NCBI GenBank assembly: GCA_022730375.1
Contig: DZDA01000011.1
Span: 1-35,500 of the forward strand
Source of the DNA: Thiomonas intermedia
GTDB taxonomy: Bacteria; Pseudomonadota; Gammaproteobacteria; Burkholderiales; Burkholderiaceae_C
Reading direction: 5' to 3'
DNA length: 35,500 nt
Shown here piece by piece: positions 1 to 8,211 of the stretch. Within the stretch, counting starts at the first letter, position 1. Each line of letters begins with the position of its first letter. A model generated the notes under the pieces. It did not search any database. It was not told where the DNA came from and worked only from the letters and a program-made list of their open reading frames with translations. The position numbers and the translations under genes are program-made.

Positions 1-63
1 GAGGTCTTTGAAGAAATTTGCGGCACCCGCCCTCAGCTTTGCGACAATACGCAGTTGACCGAC

Positions 64-80
64 CCTGGCCACGAGCCAGG
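64..80. repeat. short hairpin upstream of yajC
   Basis: A perfect 6-bp inverted repeat (CCTGGC / GCCAGG) with a 5-nt loop lies about 30 nt before the yajC start. No T-run follows, so it is not a classical terminator. Bases 1-112 hold no gene I can assign. The frame open from base 1 to a TGA at 88-90 does not resemble the end of tgt, which often precedes yajC. A weak -10-like GACAAT at 43-48 has no convincing -35. Confidence 0.25.
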
Positions 81-112
81 ATGCCGATGAAATCCACCGT
101 TCCAGCTTCCCC

Positions 113-448
113 ATGAACCTTATTTCCGTTGCCCACGCGCAAGCCGCTGCCCCCGCACCCAGCGCAGGTTCCACCCTGATGAGCCTGGCGCCCATCATCG
201 TGATGTTCGTCATCCTGTACTTTGTCATGCTGCGTCCGCAGATGAAGAAGCAAAAGGAAATGCGTGCCATGCTGGCCGCGCTGGCCAAGGGCGACGAAGT
301 CGTGACTTCGGGCGGCGTCGTGGGCAAGATCACCAAGGTGAGCGAAACCTATATCGGCCTGGAAATCACGGCCAACACCGAGGTGCAGGTGCAGCGCAGC
401 GCGGTAACCATGGTGCTGCCCAAGGGCACGATCAAGAGCGGCGTCTGA
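113..448 (+). CDS. yajC: Sec translocon accessory subunit YajC
   Basis: YajC is a small inner-membrane protein that associates with SecD and SecF in the holotranslocon and supports protein export. The 111-aa product has the family layout. A short periplasmic N-terminus is followed by one hydrophobic helix at about residues 26-43 (LAPIIVMFVILYFVMLRPQ). A basic stretch rich in K and R follows (MKKQKEMR), then a compact cytoplasmic domain with the GDEVVTSGGVVGKI motif. The length matches the usual 100-115 aa. It lies 118 nt upstream of secD on the same strand, the standard yajC-secD-secF order. The ATG at 113 is the only sensible start ahead of the helix, although no strong Shine-Dalgarno sequence precedes it. 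Identification is secure from the motif and the neighbours. Confidence 0.96.
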   Translation: MNLISVAHAQAAAPAPSAGSTLMSLAPIIVMFVILYFVMLRPQMKKQKEMRAMLAALAKGDEVVTSGGVVGKITKVSETYIGLEITANTEVQVQRSAVTMVLPKGTIKSGV

Positions 449-500
449 GCGCGTCCATGCGTCCCAACCGGCCCGCGCCGTCGTGGCCCCAACCGTGCAG

Positions 501-549
501 GCCCGGCTTGCGCGGGATTTTTATTTGAACCCGCGCCGTATCGGCGGGT
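501..549 (+). other. two inverted repeats in the yajC-secD gap
   Basis: A short CCCG/CGGG stem (502-505 / 513-516) is followed by a T-rich run (ATTTTTATTT). Next comes a 6-bp inverted repeat ACCCGC/GCGGGT (529-534 / 544-549) ending just before the secD Shine-Dalgarno GAGG (555-558). The first looks like a weak terminator and the second could shield the ribosome site. A role in tuning secD relative to yajC is inference only. Confidence 0.25.
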
Positions 550-566
550 GAAACGAGGTTGTTGTC

Positions 567-2537
567 ATGAATCGCTATCCCTGGTGGAAATATCTCATCA
601 TGGTCGTCGTCCTGGTGGTTGGCGTGGTGTATGCGCTGCCCAATCTGTACGGCGAATCGCCCTCAGTGCAGATTTCAAGCACCAACGGCGGCAAGGTCGA
701 CAACGCCCTGCTGCTCAAAGGTGAGCAGATTCTGGGCGCCGCCAAGCTCAAGCCCGATTCGGCCGACTTCAACGGTGCCACGGTCAACTACCGCTTCAGC
801 GACACCAGCGTGCAGATCAAGGCGCGCGATGTGCTGGCCAAGGCGCTCAATCCCAATGTTGACGATCCGCAGTATGTGGTTGCGGTCAATCTGCTGTCGC
901 GTTCGCCCGCGTGGCTGACGGCGCTTAACGCCAATCCCATGTACCTCGGCCTCGATCTGCGTGGGGGCGTGCACTTCCTGCTGCAGGTGGACATGCAGGC
1001 GGCGGTGCACAAAAAGCTCGACTCGATTTCCGGAGAACTGCGCCGCGATCTGCGCGACAAAGACGCGCGCTACACCAAGCTCGAACGAGTGGGCGACACC
1101 CTTCAGGGCGATTTTGTCGACGCCAGCGCGCTGAACGCGGCCAAGGAACTCATCGCCCGCCAGCATCCCGATTTGCAGCTGGCCCCGCAAGCGCCCGCAG
1201 GCCCCAACAGCCTCAGCGCCAGTCTGACGCCTGCCGCTGTGTCGCAGGAAGAAGACTACGCCATCAAGCAGAATATTCAGACCCTGCACAACCGCATCAA
1301 CGAGCTGGGCGTGGCCGAGCCCATCATCCAGCAACAGGGCCGCGACCGCGTGGTGGTCGAGCTGCCCGGCATTCAGGACGTGGCTCGCGCCAAGGACATT
1401 CTCGGTCGCACCGCCTCACTCGAAGTGCGCATGGTCGATGACAGCGCCGCCGCACAGGCCGCGGTGGCCGGGCAAGGCCCGCTGCCCGCTGGCGACCAGA
1501 TCTTTCCCGACCGCGATGGCGGCAAGCTCGCGGTCAAGCGCGACGTGCTGCTGACCGGCGACAACCTCACCGACGCCCAGCCCGGCTTCGACCAGCAGAC
1601 CAACGAGCCCGCCGTGTTCCTCACGCTCGACTCCAAGGGCTCCCGCATCTTCCAGGAAGTCACGCGAGAGAACGTGGGCAAGCGCACCGCCATGATTCTG
1701 TTCGACCGCGGCCGCGGCGAAATCATCACCGCCCCGGTGATCCGCAGCGAAATCGCCGGCGGCCGGGTGCAGATCTCCGGCCACATGACCGTGCAGGAAG
1801 CCAACGACACCGCGCTGCTGCTGCGCGCCGGAGCCCTGGCCGCGCCGATGAGCATCATCGAAGAGCGCACCGTCGGCCCCAGCCTGGGCCAGCAGAACAT
1901 CAGCCAGGGCTTCCACTCGGTGACCTGGGGCTTCGTCGCCATCGTCATCTTCATGTCGATCTACTACATGTTTTTCGGCGTGGTGTCGTCCATCGGTCTG
2001 GCGGTCAACCTGCTGCTGCTGGTGGCGGTGTTGTCGATGTTGCAGGCCACGCTCACCCTGCCAGGCATCGCGGCCATGGCGTTGGCGCTCGGCATGGCCA
2101 TCGACTCCAACGTGCTGATCAACGAACGCATCCGCGAGGAATTGCGCAACGGCGCCAGTCCGCAAAACGCCATTTTCCACGGCTACGAACGCGCCTGGGC
2201 CACCATCTTCGACTCCAACGTCACCACGCTGATCGCTGGGGTAGCGCTGCTGATCTTCGGCTCGGGCGCCATTCGCGGGTTTGCCGTGGTGCACGTGCTG
2301 GGCATTCTCACCTCGATGTTCTCAGCGGTGTTTTTCTCGCGCGGCATCATTAACCTCTGGTACGGCCGCAAGCGCCGCCTGCACAGCATCTCCATCGGCC
2401 AGATCTGGAAGCCGCAAGCGGCAGAGGCCACTGCGGGTGCGCTGTCGTCTGGCGCCGCGAGTGACGCCGTGAAAGCCGGAAAGCCGCTGGACGCACCCAC
2501 GCCGCGCACCACCAAGCCGCGCCGCAAGGTGCATTGA
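567..2537 (+). CDS. secD: protein translocase subunit SecD
   Basis: SecD works with SecF and YajC at SecYEG, using the proton motive force to pull preproteins into the periplasm at a late stage of translocation. The 656-aa product has one N-terminal membrane helix (about residues 9-25) and a large periplasmic region. Within that region is the family motif LGLDLRGGVHF at residues 127-137. A C-terminal block of five membrane helices starts near residue 450 and includes GMAIDSNVLINERIREE (about 509-525), whose aspartate and arginine belong to the RND-type proton path. After the last helix a basic, alanine- and proline-rich cytoplasmic tail of about 55 residues ends in KPRRKVH; it looks disordered. 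The start is supported by GAGG at 555-558, eight nt before ATG. Length is slightly above E. coli SecD (615 aa). Confidence 0.97.
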   Translation: MNRYPWWKYLIMVVVLVVGVVYALPNLYGESPSVQISSTNGGKVDNALLLKGEQILGAAKLKPDSADFNGATVNYRFSDTSVQIKARDVLAKALNPNVDDPQYVVAVNLLSRSPAWLTALNANPMYLGLDLRGGVHFLLQVDMQAAVHKKLDSISGELRRDLRDKDARYTKLERVGDTLQGDFVDASALNAAKELIARQHPDLQLAPQAPAGPNSLSASLTPAAVSQEEDYAIKQNIQTLHNRINELGVAEPIIQQQGRDRVVVELPGIQDVARAKDILGRTASLEVRMVDDSAAAQAAVAGQGPLPAGDQIFPDRDGGKLAVKRDVLLTGDNLTDAQPGFDQQTNEPAVFLTLDSKGSRIFQEVTRENVGKRTAMILFDRGRGEIITAPVIRSEIAGGRVQISGHMTVQEANDTALLLRAGALAAPMSIIEERTVGPSLGQQNISQGFHSVTWGFVAIVIFMSIYYMFFGVVSSIGLAVNLLLLVAVLSMLQATLTLPGIAAMALALGMAIDSNVLINERIREELRNGASPQNAIFHGYERAWATIFDSNVTTLIAGVALLIFGSGAIRGFAVVHVLGILTSMFSAVFFSRGIINLWYGRKRRLHSISIGQIWKPQAAEATAGALSSGAASDAVKAGKPLDAPTPRTTKPRRKVH

Positions 2538-2585
2538 TCGCTCAGCCGTAGCGCTCTCCCGCAGACTCCCGATTCAAGGCACATC

Positions 2586-3539
2586 ATGGAATTTTTCCGT
2601 ATCAAGCGCGACATCCCGTTCATGCGCAATGCGCTGACGTTCAACGTCGTCTCCGCGGTGCTGTTTGCCGCCGCGGTGTTTTTTCTCATCACCCGCGGCC
2701 TCAATCTGTCGATCGAATTCACCGGCGGCACGGTGATGGAGGTCGGCTACAGCCAAGGGGCGAACATCGATGGCATCCGCGCCACCCTGAGCAAGCTCGG
2801 CTACGCCGATGCGCAGGTGCAGGCCTACGGCAACGCCAACGACGTGGTCATCCGCCTGCCGCTGCACAAGGGCGAGACCAGCTCCGAGCAAAGCACCAAG
2901 GTCATGGCCGGGCTGCTGGCCGCCGACCCGCAGGCGCAGCAGCGCCGCACCGAATTCGTCGGCCCGCAGGTGGGCTCCGAGCTGGCCACCGATGGCCTGA
3001 AGGCGCTGGCGCTGGTGATCTTCGGCATCGTCGCCTATCTGGCCGTGCGTTTCGAGTGGAAGTTCTCGGTGGCGGCCATTCTCGCCAACCTGCACGACGT
3101 GATCATCGTGCTCGGCTTCTTTGCCCTGTTCCAGTGGGAATTTTCCCTGCCGGTGCTGGCGGCGGTGCTGGCGGTGCTGGGTTATTCGGTCAACGAGTCG
3201 GTGGTGATCTTTGACCGGGTGCGCGAAAACTTCCGCCGCTACCGCAAATACACCACCGTGCAGGTGATCGACAGCGCCATTACCAACACCATCAGCCGCA
3301 CCGTCATCACCCACGGCTCCACACTTGCGATGGCGTTTTCCATGTTCTTGTTCGGCGGCCCGGCGCTGCATTACTTCGCCCTGGCGCTGATCATCGGCAT
3401 TTCGATGAGCATCTACAGCTCAGTGTTCGTCGCCGCAGCGCTGGCGATGTGGTTTGGCGTGAAGCGCGAGGACCTGATCAAGCCGGGCGGCAACAAACCC
3501 AGCGACCGCAACGACCCGAACGCGGGCGCGGTGGTCTGA
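2586..3539 (+). CDS. secF: protein translocase subunit SecF
   Basis: SecF is the partner of SecD in the proton-driven export motor of the inner membrane. The 317-aa protein has an N-terminal helix (about residues 16-35), then the family motif LSIEFTGGTVMEVGY. A periplasmic P1-like domain follows, and a C-terminal five-helix block contains LGYSVNESVVIFDRVREN, the counterpart of the SecD helix-4 motif. Length equals the usual 300-325 aa. It begins 48 nt after secD with AAGG about 7 nt before ATG, so the two are almost certainly co-transcribed. A strong hairpin terminator 25 nt after its stop closes the operon. Confidence 0.97.
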   Translation: MEFFRIKRDIPFMRNALTFNVVSAVLFAAAVFFLITRGLNLSIEFTGGTVMEVGYSQGANIDGIRATLSKLGYADAQVQAYGNANDVVIRLPLHKGETSSEQSTKVMAGLLAADPQAQQRRTEFVGPQVGSELATDGLKALALVIFGIVAYLAVRFEWKFSVAAILANLHDVIIVLGFFALFQWEFSLPVLAAVLAVLGYSVNESVVIFDRVRENFRRYRKYTTVQVIDSAITNTISRTVITHGSTLAMAFSMFLFGGPALHYFALALIIGISMSIYSSVFVAAALAMWFGVKREDLIKPGGNKPSDRNDPNAGAVV

Positions 3540-3564
3540 TTTGAACCAATGGGAATCAGGATAT

Positions 3565-3592
3565 AAAAAAGCCAGCGACCGCTGGCTTTTTT
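3565..3592. terminator. bidirectional rho-independent terminator between secF and the lipoprotein gene
   Basis: A perfect GCCAGC / GCTGGC stem (3571-3576 / 3581-3586) has a 4-nt loop. It is flanked by six A on the left and six T on the right, which extend the stem and give a U-run in either direction. It can end secF transcripts (+) and those of the convergent lipoprotein gene (-), whose stop is only 17 nt away. Confidence 0.93.
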
Positions 3593-3608
3593 GTAGGCGC
3601 CGAGACGT

Positions 3609-4439
3609 TCAGTTGAAGTTGAAGCTGACCCCGGTCGTACCGTTGGCTTGGTTGTAGGCCGTGCTGTAGTCTGCAGAGGCTGTGGCAAGGTTGGTCCAGT
3701 TGAGCAGATTGGCGCCGTAGGGGTCATTGGTGGCGCCGAGTGTGGCGCCCATATTGAGCAGGTACTGGTCCACTCCGATCAGCGCCTTGTCGTAAGCATC
3801 TCCAGCCGTGGGAGCCGCCGTGGCCAGGGCCAGGCTGCCCAGGCTGAACTGTCCGGCGATGTGTAGCAGCGAGGCGGTGTAGTTGGCGAGCGTCAGGCCG
3901 CTGTTCGGTGTGATGCGGGCCACGGCAAAAGTGGTCAGCGGGGTGATGTTGGCCGTGACCGTTCCGCCGCCGCCCACGTTCACCATGGCTTGCAGGCTGG
4001 CGTTCGTCGCCAGCGCGGCGTTGCTGGCGCTGGCGGCGAGATTGAGTGCCGTAGAGGTCAGACTGTTGAGCGCCTGCGAAGCGCCGTTGTAGCTATAAGT
4101 GCCCCCCACGACTTGCAGCAGGACCGGGCCGTAGAAGCTGGTGAGATTCATGCTGAAGCTGCCATCGGCCGCTGAAGGCACGCAGTCCAGCACGGTGCCA
4201 TAGCTGGTGTACGGCGTCACCGTGGTGGTCAGCGGATTGCCCTGACCGTTGACGATGGCGTAGGCGCAGACATTGTCGGTGCCGTTGCCGTTGACCGGGC
4301 TGTTCGCCCCCATGAGCACCTGCCCCGTGACGGTCGAGCCGGAATAGTTGGTGTTGGTCGAACCGCCGCCGCAACCGGCGAGGGTCAGACTGGCCAGCAG
4401 GGCGGCGCCCAGGCTGATGCGGATGGGAGAAACTGGCAT
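3609..4439 (-). CDS. predicted lipoprotein of unknown function
   Basis: I do not recognise the family. The 276-aa product starts with a lipoprotein signal: basic residue R7, a hydrophobic stretch, then the lipobox L20-A21-G22-C23 followed by GGGS. It should therefore be lipid-anchored in the envelope. The rest is low in charge and rich in A, G, S, T and N. It includes the stretch LNLAASASNAALATNASLQ and a GGGG segment, and it ends in VSFNFN, whose terminal aromatic residue could be a beta-strand end. Two further cysteines (CAYA and LDCVP) may form a disulfide. The segment after the lipobox (STVTGQVLMGANSPVNG) is reminiscent of small beta-sandwich regulatory-like domains, but this is weak. It follows smg by 61 nt on the same strand and may be read with it. 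It looks like a lineage-specific addition between two conserved operons. Confidence 0.8.
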   Translation of the reverse strand: MPVSPIRISLGAALLASLTLAGCGGGSTNTNYSGSTVTGQVLMGANSPVNGNGTDNVCAYAIVNGQGNPLTTTVTPYTSYGTVLDCVPSAADGSFSMNLTSFYGPVLLQVVGGTYSYNGASQALNSLTSTALNLAASASNAALATNASLQAMVNVGGGGTVTANITPLTTFAVARITPNSGLTLANYTASLLHIAGQFSLGSLALATAAPTAGDAYDKALIGVDQYLLNMGATLGATNDPYGANLLNWTNLATASADYSTAYNQANGTTGVSFNFN

Positions 4440-4500
4440 CGGAAATCTTTCAGGGAGGGGTTAGGCGAGTCGCGGCCGAAGCCGAGCGGCAGCAGTCAGC

Positions 4501-4959
4501 TCAATGCACCACGCGGTCTTCAGCTTCGACGAACAGCTCGTCGAGTATGAGGGCATCCGGCTCTTCGTCCAGACGCCAGAAAATCATCAGCACGATGGTT
4601 TTGAGATGCTCCAGCGGCAGCGGTTGCATGCCGGTGGCCAGCGCGCGCTCGATGGTGAGTTCGCGCAGATGCGGCTTGAGCACTCCGGCGCTCTCGAGAA
4701 AGTTGAGATAGCCGATGGCTTCCAGCCCCAGGCAGTCGAGCTCCTGCTGGGCGTAAAGACGGATGGCGTGTGCGCTCTGCTCGTGCTGGGTCTTGAGGCC
4801 GCCTACGGCACTTTCGAGCCCGCGAAGCCAGTCGATGGCTTCGTGGATTTCGTCGCTCTCGAACCCAGCCGCGCTGAGCTTGCGCGTGAGCTGCCCGAAC
4901 TCGGGGCAGGCTTCCGGATGCCAGTAGGACTCGTAGAGATACATGAGAATATCGAACAT
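4501..4959 (-). CDS. smg: Smg family protein (DUF494)
   Basis: The 152-aa product is a clear Smg/DUF494 protein. It opens MFDILMYLYESYW, contains GFESDEIHEAIDWLRGL, and has an acidic, hydrophobic C-terminus with LILDELFVEAED. The length matches E. coli Smg (157 aa). The biochemical role is not established. The gene is nearly always found next to dprA in Beta- and Gammaproteobacteria, as here, where it follows dprA by 93 nt on the same strand. That suggests shared expression with dprA, but a functional link is inference. The only practical start is the ATG ahead of MFDILMYLYE, which is the conserved N-terminus. Confidence 0.94.
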   Translation of the reverse strand: MFDILMYLYESYWHPEACPEFGQLTRKLSAAGFESDEIHEAIDWLRGLESAVGGLKTQHEQSAHAIRLYAQQELDCLGLEAIGYLNFLESAGVLKPHLRELTIERALATGMQPLPLEHLKTIVLMIFWRLDEEPDALILDELFVEAEDRVVH

Positions 4960-5052
4960 GAAGCCATTCTATGCACGACGCGATGACGGATTGTTTCGCG
5001 GTTTTCTCCTGGCATCAGGCCGGGTCAGGAGTATGCGAATGGTGACCGGATT

Positions 5053-6180
5053 TCAGGCGCGGGCGATGCGCTGAAAGCGGCCGCCGGGCAGGCGCGCGAC
5101 CTGGCCCTCCAGCTCAAGTTCGAGCAGGCGCGCGCCCAGCCGGTCGGCGGGCCAGCCGGTACGCGCGCTGAGATCGTCGAAGCTGCGGATGTCATAGCCG
5201 AGGGCGCGCAGGATGTCGCATTCGGGCGGGGCTTGCGTGGCGGGCGATGCGTCTTCCGACGTGGTTTTCGCGGCGGGTCGCGCATCCCAGGCAAATTCCT
5301 CCAGCACGTCTTGCGCGGTTTCGACAAGCTTGGCGCCTTCGCGGATGAGGCGGTGGCAGCCATGCGCCAGGGGGTTGTGGATCGAGCCGGGCATGGCAAA
5401 GACTTCGCGCCCCTGCTCGCCAGCCAGCCGCGCGGTGATGAGCGAACCGGAGTGCGTGGCGGCCTCGACCACCAGCACCCCGCGTGACAGGCCGCTGATG
5501 AGGCGGTTGCGGCGCGGAAAATTGCCCTTGGCGGGAGAGGTGCCCAGCGCAAACTCGGACAGCAGCAGCCCGCGATCGGCCACGAGATGCGCAAGTTCTT
5601 TGTGGCGTGGCGGATAGACGCGGTCGCAGCCGGTGCCGAGCACGGCGATGGTCGAACCGGCCTGCTCGCCTGTCGCGGCCAGAGCGCCGCGATGTGCGGC
5701 AGCGTCGATGCCCAGGGCGAAGCCCGACACGATGGTGACCCCGGCTTCGCTGAATGCCTGCGCAAACGCCTGGGCATCGCGCTCGCCCTGTGCAGTGGGG
5801 GTGCGTGCGCCCACCATGGACAGCCGCCGTGGGGCGCCCAGCAGCGCGGCATTGCCCAAGGCATAAAGCAAAGGCGGGGGATCGGTGATGTCGAGCAGGC
5901 TTTGCGGATAGGCCGGATCGTCCAGGGTGATACAGGCCTGCCCCGGCTGGGCGGCCCATTCCAGGGTGCGGGCGATGAGGTCTTGAGTTTCGCGGTCGGG
6001 GCCAGCCAGCAGCGCCGAGGCGACGGTGGCGCTGACCACCCGAGTCAGCGCGGCGTGCGAGGCCTGGAAAATCAGAGACGGCGGTCCGAAGGCAGAGAGC
6101 AGTTGGCGCGCGGTGAGGGCGCCGACGCCCGGAGTCTGCATCAGCCGCAGCCAGCCTGCGAGGTCTTCAGGCGGCGTCAT
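5053..6180 (-). CDS. dprA: DNA-processing protein DprA
   Basis: DprA binds incoming single-stranded DNA during natural transformation and loads RecA on it. The 375-aa product has an N-terminal helical region with a helix-hairpin-helix-like stretch (LMQTPGVGALTARQLLSAFG). A Rossmann-like DprA core follows, with the family motifs VGARTPTAQG, SGFALGIDAAAHRGAL, AVLGTGCDRVYPPRH and SEFALGTSPAKGNFPRRNRLISGLS. The C-terminal 60 residues form the winged-helix DprA domain (ALGYDIRSFDDLSARTGWPADRLGARLLELELEGQVARLPGGRFQRI). Length is normal. It starts 30 nt after the LysM gene and precedes smg, one minus-strand unit. Whether this organism is naturally competent cannot be told from the window. Confidence 0.96.
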   Translation of the reverse strand: MTPPEDLAGWLRLMQTPGVGALTARQLLSAFGPPSLIFQASHAALTRVVSATVASALLAGPDRETQDLIARTLEWAAQPGQACITLDDPAYPQSLLDITDPPPLLYALGNAALLGAPRRLSMVGARTPTAQGERDAQAFAQAFSEAGVTIVSGFALGIDAAAHRGALAATGEQAGSTIAVLGTGCDRVYPPRHKELAHLVADRGLLLSEFALGTSPAKGNFPRRNRLISGLSRGVLVVEAATHSGSLITARLAGEQGREVFAMPGSIHNPLAHGCHRLIREGAKLVETAQDVLEEFAWDARPAAKTTSEDASPATQAPPECDILRALGYDIRSFDDLSARTGWPADRLGARLLELELEGQVARLPGGRFQRIARA

Positions 6181-6210
6181 GCTCGACCGTGCCGAAGACC
6201 GTTGCGGCGA

Positions 6211-7410
6211 TCAGGGCTGGGTGAAGCGGTCGGCGACTTCAACCGGTTCGTCGGCCGACAGGATGAGCGCATAGGCCACGTGCTTGAAGGTGCGAAACAC
6301 CATCATCACGCCCACGCGGCGGTCAGGCAGTTCGATCTCGGGTTTGCCGGGCGCCGTCGAGTCTTTGACCATGCGGCTGTTGTGCCACAGCGCCAGCACG
6401 TCGCCGCGCTCCAGCCCGTCGTCGGCCCCGCGGTTGAGCGCGACCACGCTGTTCTTGGCCGCCATGCTCAGATCGCCGTAGATCGAGACGATGTCGCCGC
6501 TGATCGGCTTGGCCGGGGCGTGCGGGGTGTAGTTGAGGAATTCACGCGGCGGCGCGATGACCAGCCGGTCGCCCACGCCGACTTCACGCTCAATGCCATC
6601 GACCCGGAACACTGACACCGCATCCGGCCCGGAAGGCGGCTCGATCAGATTGGTCGTGCCGAGGTATTCGGCCTGGTAGGCGATGATTTTTTTCGTGGCC
6701 GGATCGACCAGCGGCTTGGCCGGGCGATAGATCTGATAGCGCGTGGCCTTGCTCACATCACCGCGCACATAGACCTGCGTGCCGGGCGACGCCATGGTGT
6801 GCCCCTTGGGCAAGGCCACGATGCGCGGCGAGGCTTCGAGGGTATCGGGCTCGACGATCAGCGGCTGGGTGAGGAAGGGCGCGATGAGTTCGGGCGAGAT
6901 GGTGGGAATGCCTTCGGGCGGCAGCAGGCTCGATTCGACCTGCGGATTGAGCTTCACCGTGGGAATGCCCTGGCTGCCGCTGCCCATGGTGAGGCGGGCG
7001 CGGCCATTGGAAATGTCGAGATACAGCACTTGCCCCGGAAAGATCCAGTGCGGGTTGCGGATCTGCTGCAGATTCATGCCCCAGAGCTTGGGCCAGTCCC
7101 AGGGCTTGCGCAGGTACATGCCGGAAATCGCCCACAAGGTGTCGCCGCGTTTGACGGTGTAGCGCGAAGGCGCCTTGGCCGCCAGATCGGAAACCGGCAC
7201 GCCGGTCTGCGCGGTCAGTTCGGCCTGGGCGCGTTGCGCCGGAGCTACCGGATAATTGGGCAGGCCATGCAGCGCGGGCGCGGCGGCCGATGGATTGGCG
7301 GCGCAAGCCCAGGGCGCCGCCGTGGCCAGCGCCAGCGCGGCAGCCAGAGAGCGGTAGCTCAAACGACGTGAAAGGAGGTTGAAAGGGTGATGGAAAGCCT
7401 GTCTCAGCAT
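6211..7410 (-). CDS. exported LysM domain protein
   Basis: The 399-aa product has a signal peptide: RRLSYR, a hydrophobic stretch, then a likely cut after ACA near residue 37. One LysM peptidoglycan-binding domain follows at about residues 84-131 (YTVKRGDTLWAIS ... NPHWIFPGQVLYL), so the protein should sit in the periplasm at the cell wall. The remaining 260 residues carry no enzyme motif I recognise; they include PAKPLVDPATKKIIAYQAEYLG and GDRLVIAPPRE. A longer reading with 92 more residues exists. I chose the ATG at 7410 because it directly precedes a proper signal peptide. A LysM gene ahead of dprA and divergent from def is a common Burkholderiales arrangement. The gene product is uncharacterised as far as I know. 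Confidence 0.88.
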   Translation of the reverse strand: MLRQAFHHPFNLLSRRLSYRSLAAALALATAAPWACAANPSAAAPALHGLPNYPVAPAQRAQAELTAQTGVPVSDLAAKAPSRYTVKRGDTLWAISGMYLRKPWDWPKLWGMNLQQIRNPHWIFPGQVLYLDISNGRARLTMGSGSQGIPTVKLNPQVESSLLPPEGIPTISPELIAPFLTQPLIVEPDTLEASPRIVALPKGHTMASPGTQVYVRGDVSKATRYQIYRPAKPLVDPATKKIIAYQAEYLGTTNLIEPPSGPDAVSVFRVDGIEREVGVGDRLVIAPPREFLNYTPHAPAKPISGDIVSIYGDLSMAAKNSVVALNRGADDGLERGDVLALWHNSRMVKDSTAPGKPEIELPDRRVGVMMVFRTFKHVAYALILSADEPVEVADRFTQP

Positions 7411-7509
7411 GGCGCAAAGTCCCCAGATCGAAACGGTGGCCACATCCGGCGCGGTGTGGTCTTTTGTGAATCTGCCCCCCGTGGAAATTTGCGATTCCAG
7501 GGCCCATAT

Positions 7510-7534
7510 CTCAAAATTGTTGAGCACATTGTGC
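7510..7534. promoter_or_regulatory. two abutting palindromes in the LysM-def divergent region
   Basis: CTCAA-AATTG-TTGAG (7510-7524) and GCACA-T-TGTGC (7524-7534) are both perfect inverted repeats sharing one base. They lie about 100 nt upstream of the LysM start and 170 nt upstream of def, in the most AT-rich part of the gap 7411-7704. They could be an operator for a dimeric regulator. No matching regulator gene is in view. Confidence 0.3.
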
Positions 7535-7635
7535 ACGCAACACCTTGATGCGGCAATCAAATCACCGTTTGGTCGTTGTTTGGACGGGGCGGCAGTTGCA
7601 AGAATGTTGCGGGCGCGCCCGGCCGACTGCGCCAG

Positions 7636-7658
7636 CGGGGTGGGCCACCCCCGTTTTT
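7636..7658 (+). terminator. terminator-like hairpin in the def leader
   Basis: GGGGTGG-G-CCACCCC (7637-7651) is a perfect palindrome followed by C, G and five T. It lies 46 nt before the def ATG and has the shape of a rho-independent terminator. It could attenuate read-through into def or stop a leader transcript. No ligand-binding leader fold is evident, so the role is open. Confidence 0.3.
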
Positions 7659-7704
7659 GCAATGGATAAAGCCTTTTCCATCGCAAATAACTAAAATGCG
7701 AAAC

Positions 7705-8211
7705 ATGGACCTACTGACCATTCTTCAATATCCCGATCCGCGTCTTTACACCGTGGCCAAGCCGGTTGCGGCGGTCGATGAGCGGGTGCGCGCCTTGGTG
7801 GCGGCGATGTTCGAGACCATGTACGCCTCCAATGGGGTCGGCCTGGCCGCCACGCAGGTCGATGTGCACGAGCGCATCATCGTCATGGACATCTCGGAAG
7901 AGCGCAATCAACCGCTGGCGCTCATCAACCCGGAAATCGTGCGGCACAGCGCGGAAAACAAGGAATGGGAAGAGGGCTGCCTGTCCGTTCCTGGCATCTA
8001 CGACAAGGTAACGCGGCCGGCCACGGTGCGGGTGCGCGCGCTGGACGCGCAGGGCCAGCCCTTCGAGATGGACGCCGATGGACTGACCGCGGTGTGCATT
8101 CAGCATGAAATGGATCATCTGCTGGGCAAGGTTTTCGTCGATTACCTCTCGCCGCTCAAACGCAACCGAATCAAGACCAAAATGCTCAAACGGCAGAGGC
8201 AGGCCGCTTGA
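7705..8211 (+). CDS. def: peptide deformylase
   Basis: Def removes the formyl group from the N-terminal methionine of new proteins; it is a metal-dependent cytoplasmic enzyme, usually with Fe2+. The 168-aa product has all three family motifs: GVGLAATQ at 44-51, EGCLSVP at 90-96 (C92 is a metal ligand) and QHEMDH at 133-138 (H134 and H138 are metal ligands, E135 is catalytic). The ATG at 7705 gives [14 protein letters not shown], the usual N-terminus; an ATG at 7696 would add three residues. Longer readings are unlikely. It overlaps fmt by 4 nt, matching the paired roles of the two enzymes in the formyl-methionine cycle. Confidence 0.97.
   Translation: MDLLTILQYPDPRLYTVAKPVAAVDERVRALVAAMFETMYASNGVGLAATQVDVHERIIVMDISEERNQPLALINPEIVRHSAENKEWEEGCLSVPGIYDKVTRPATVRVRALDAQGQPFEMDADGLTAVCIQHEMDHLLGKVFVDYLSPLKRNRIKTKMLKRQRQAA

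Noticed and set aside
1-90. Open frame from the window edge as the tail of tgt
   Set aside because: The 29 residues do not resemble the Tgt C-terminus and codon use gives no support.
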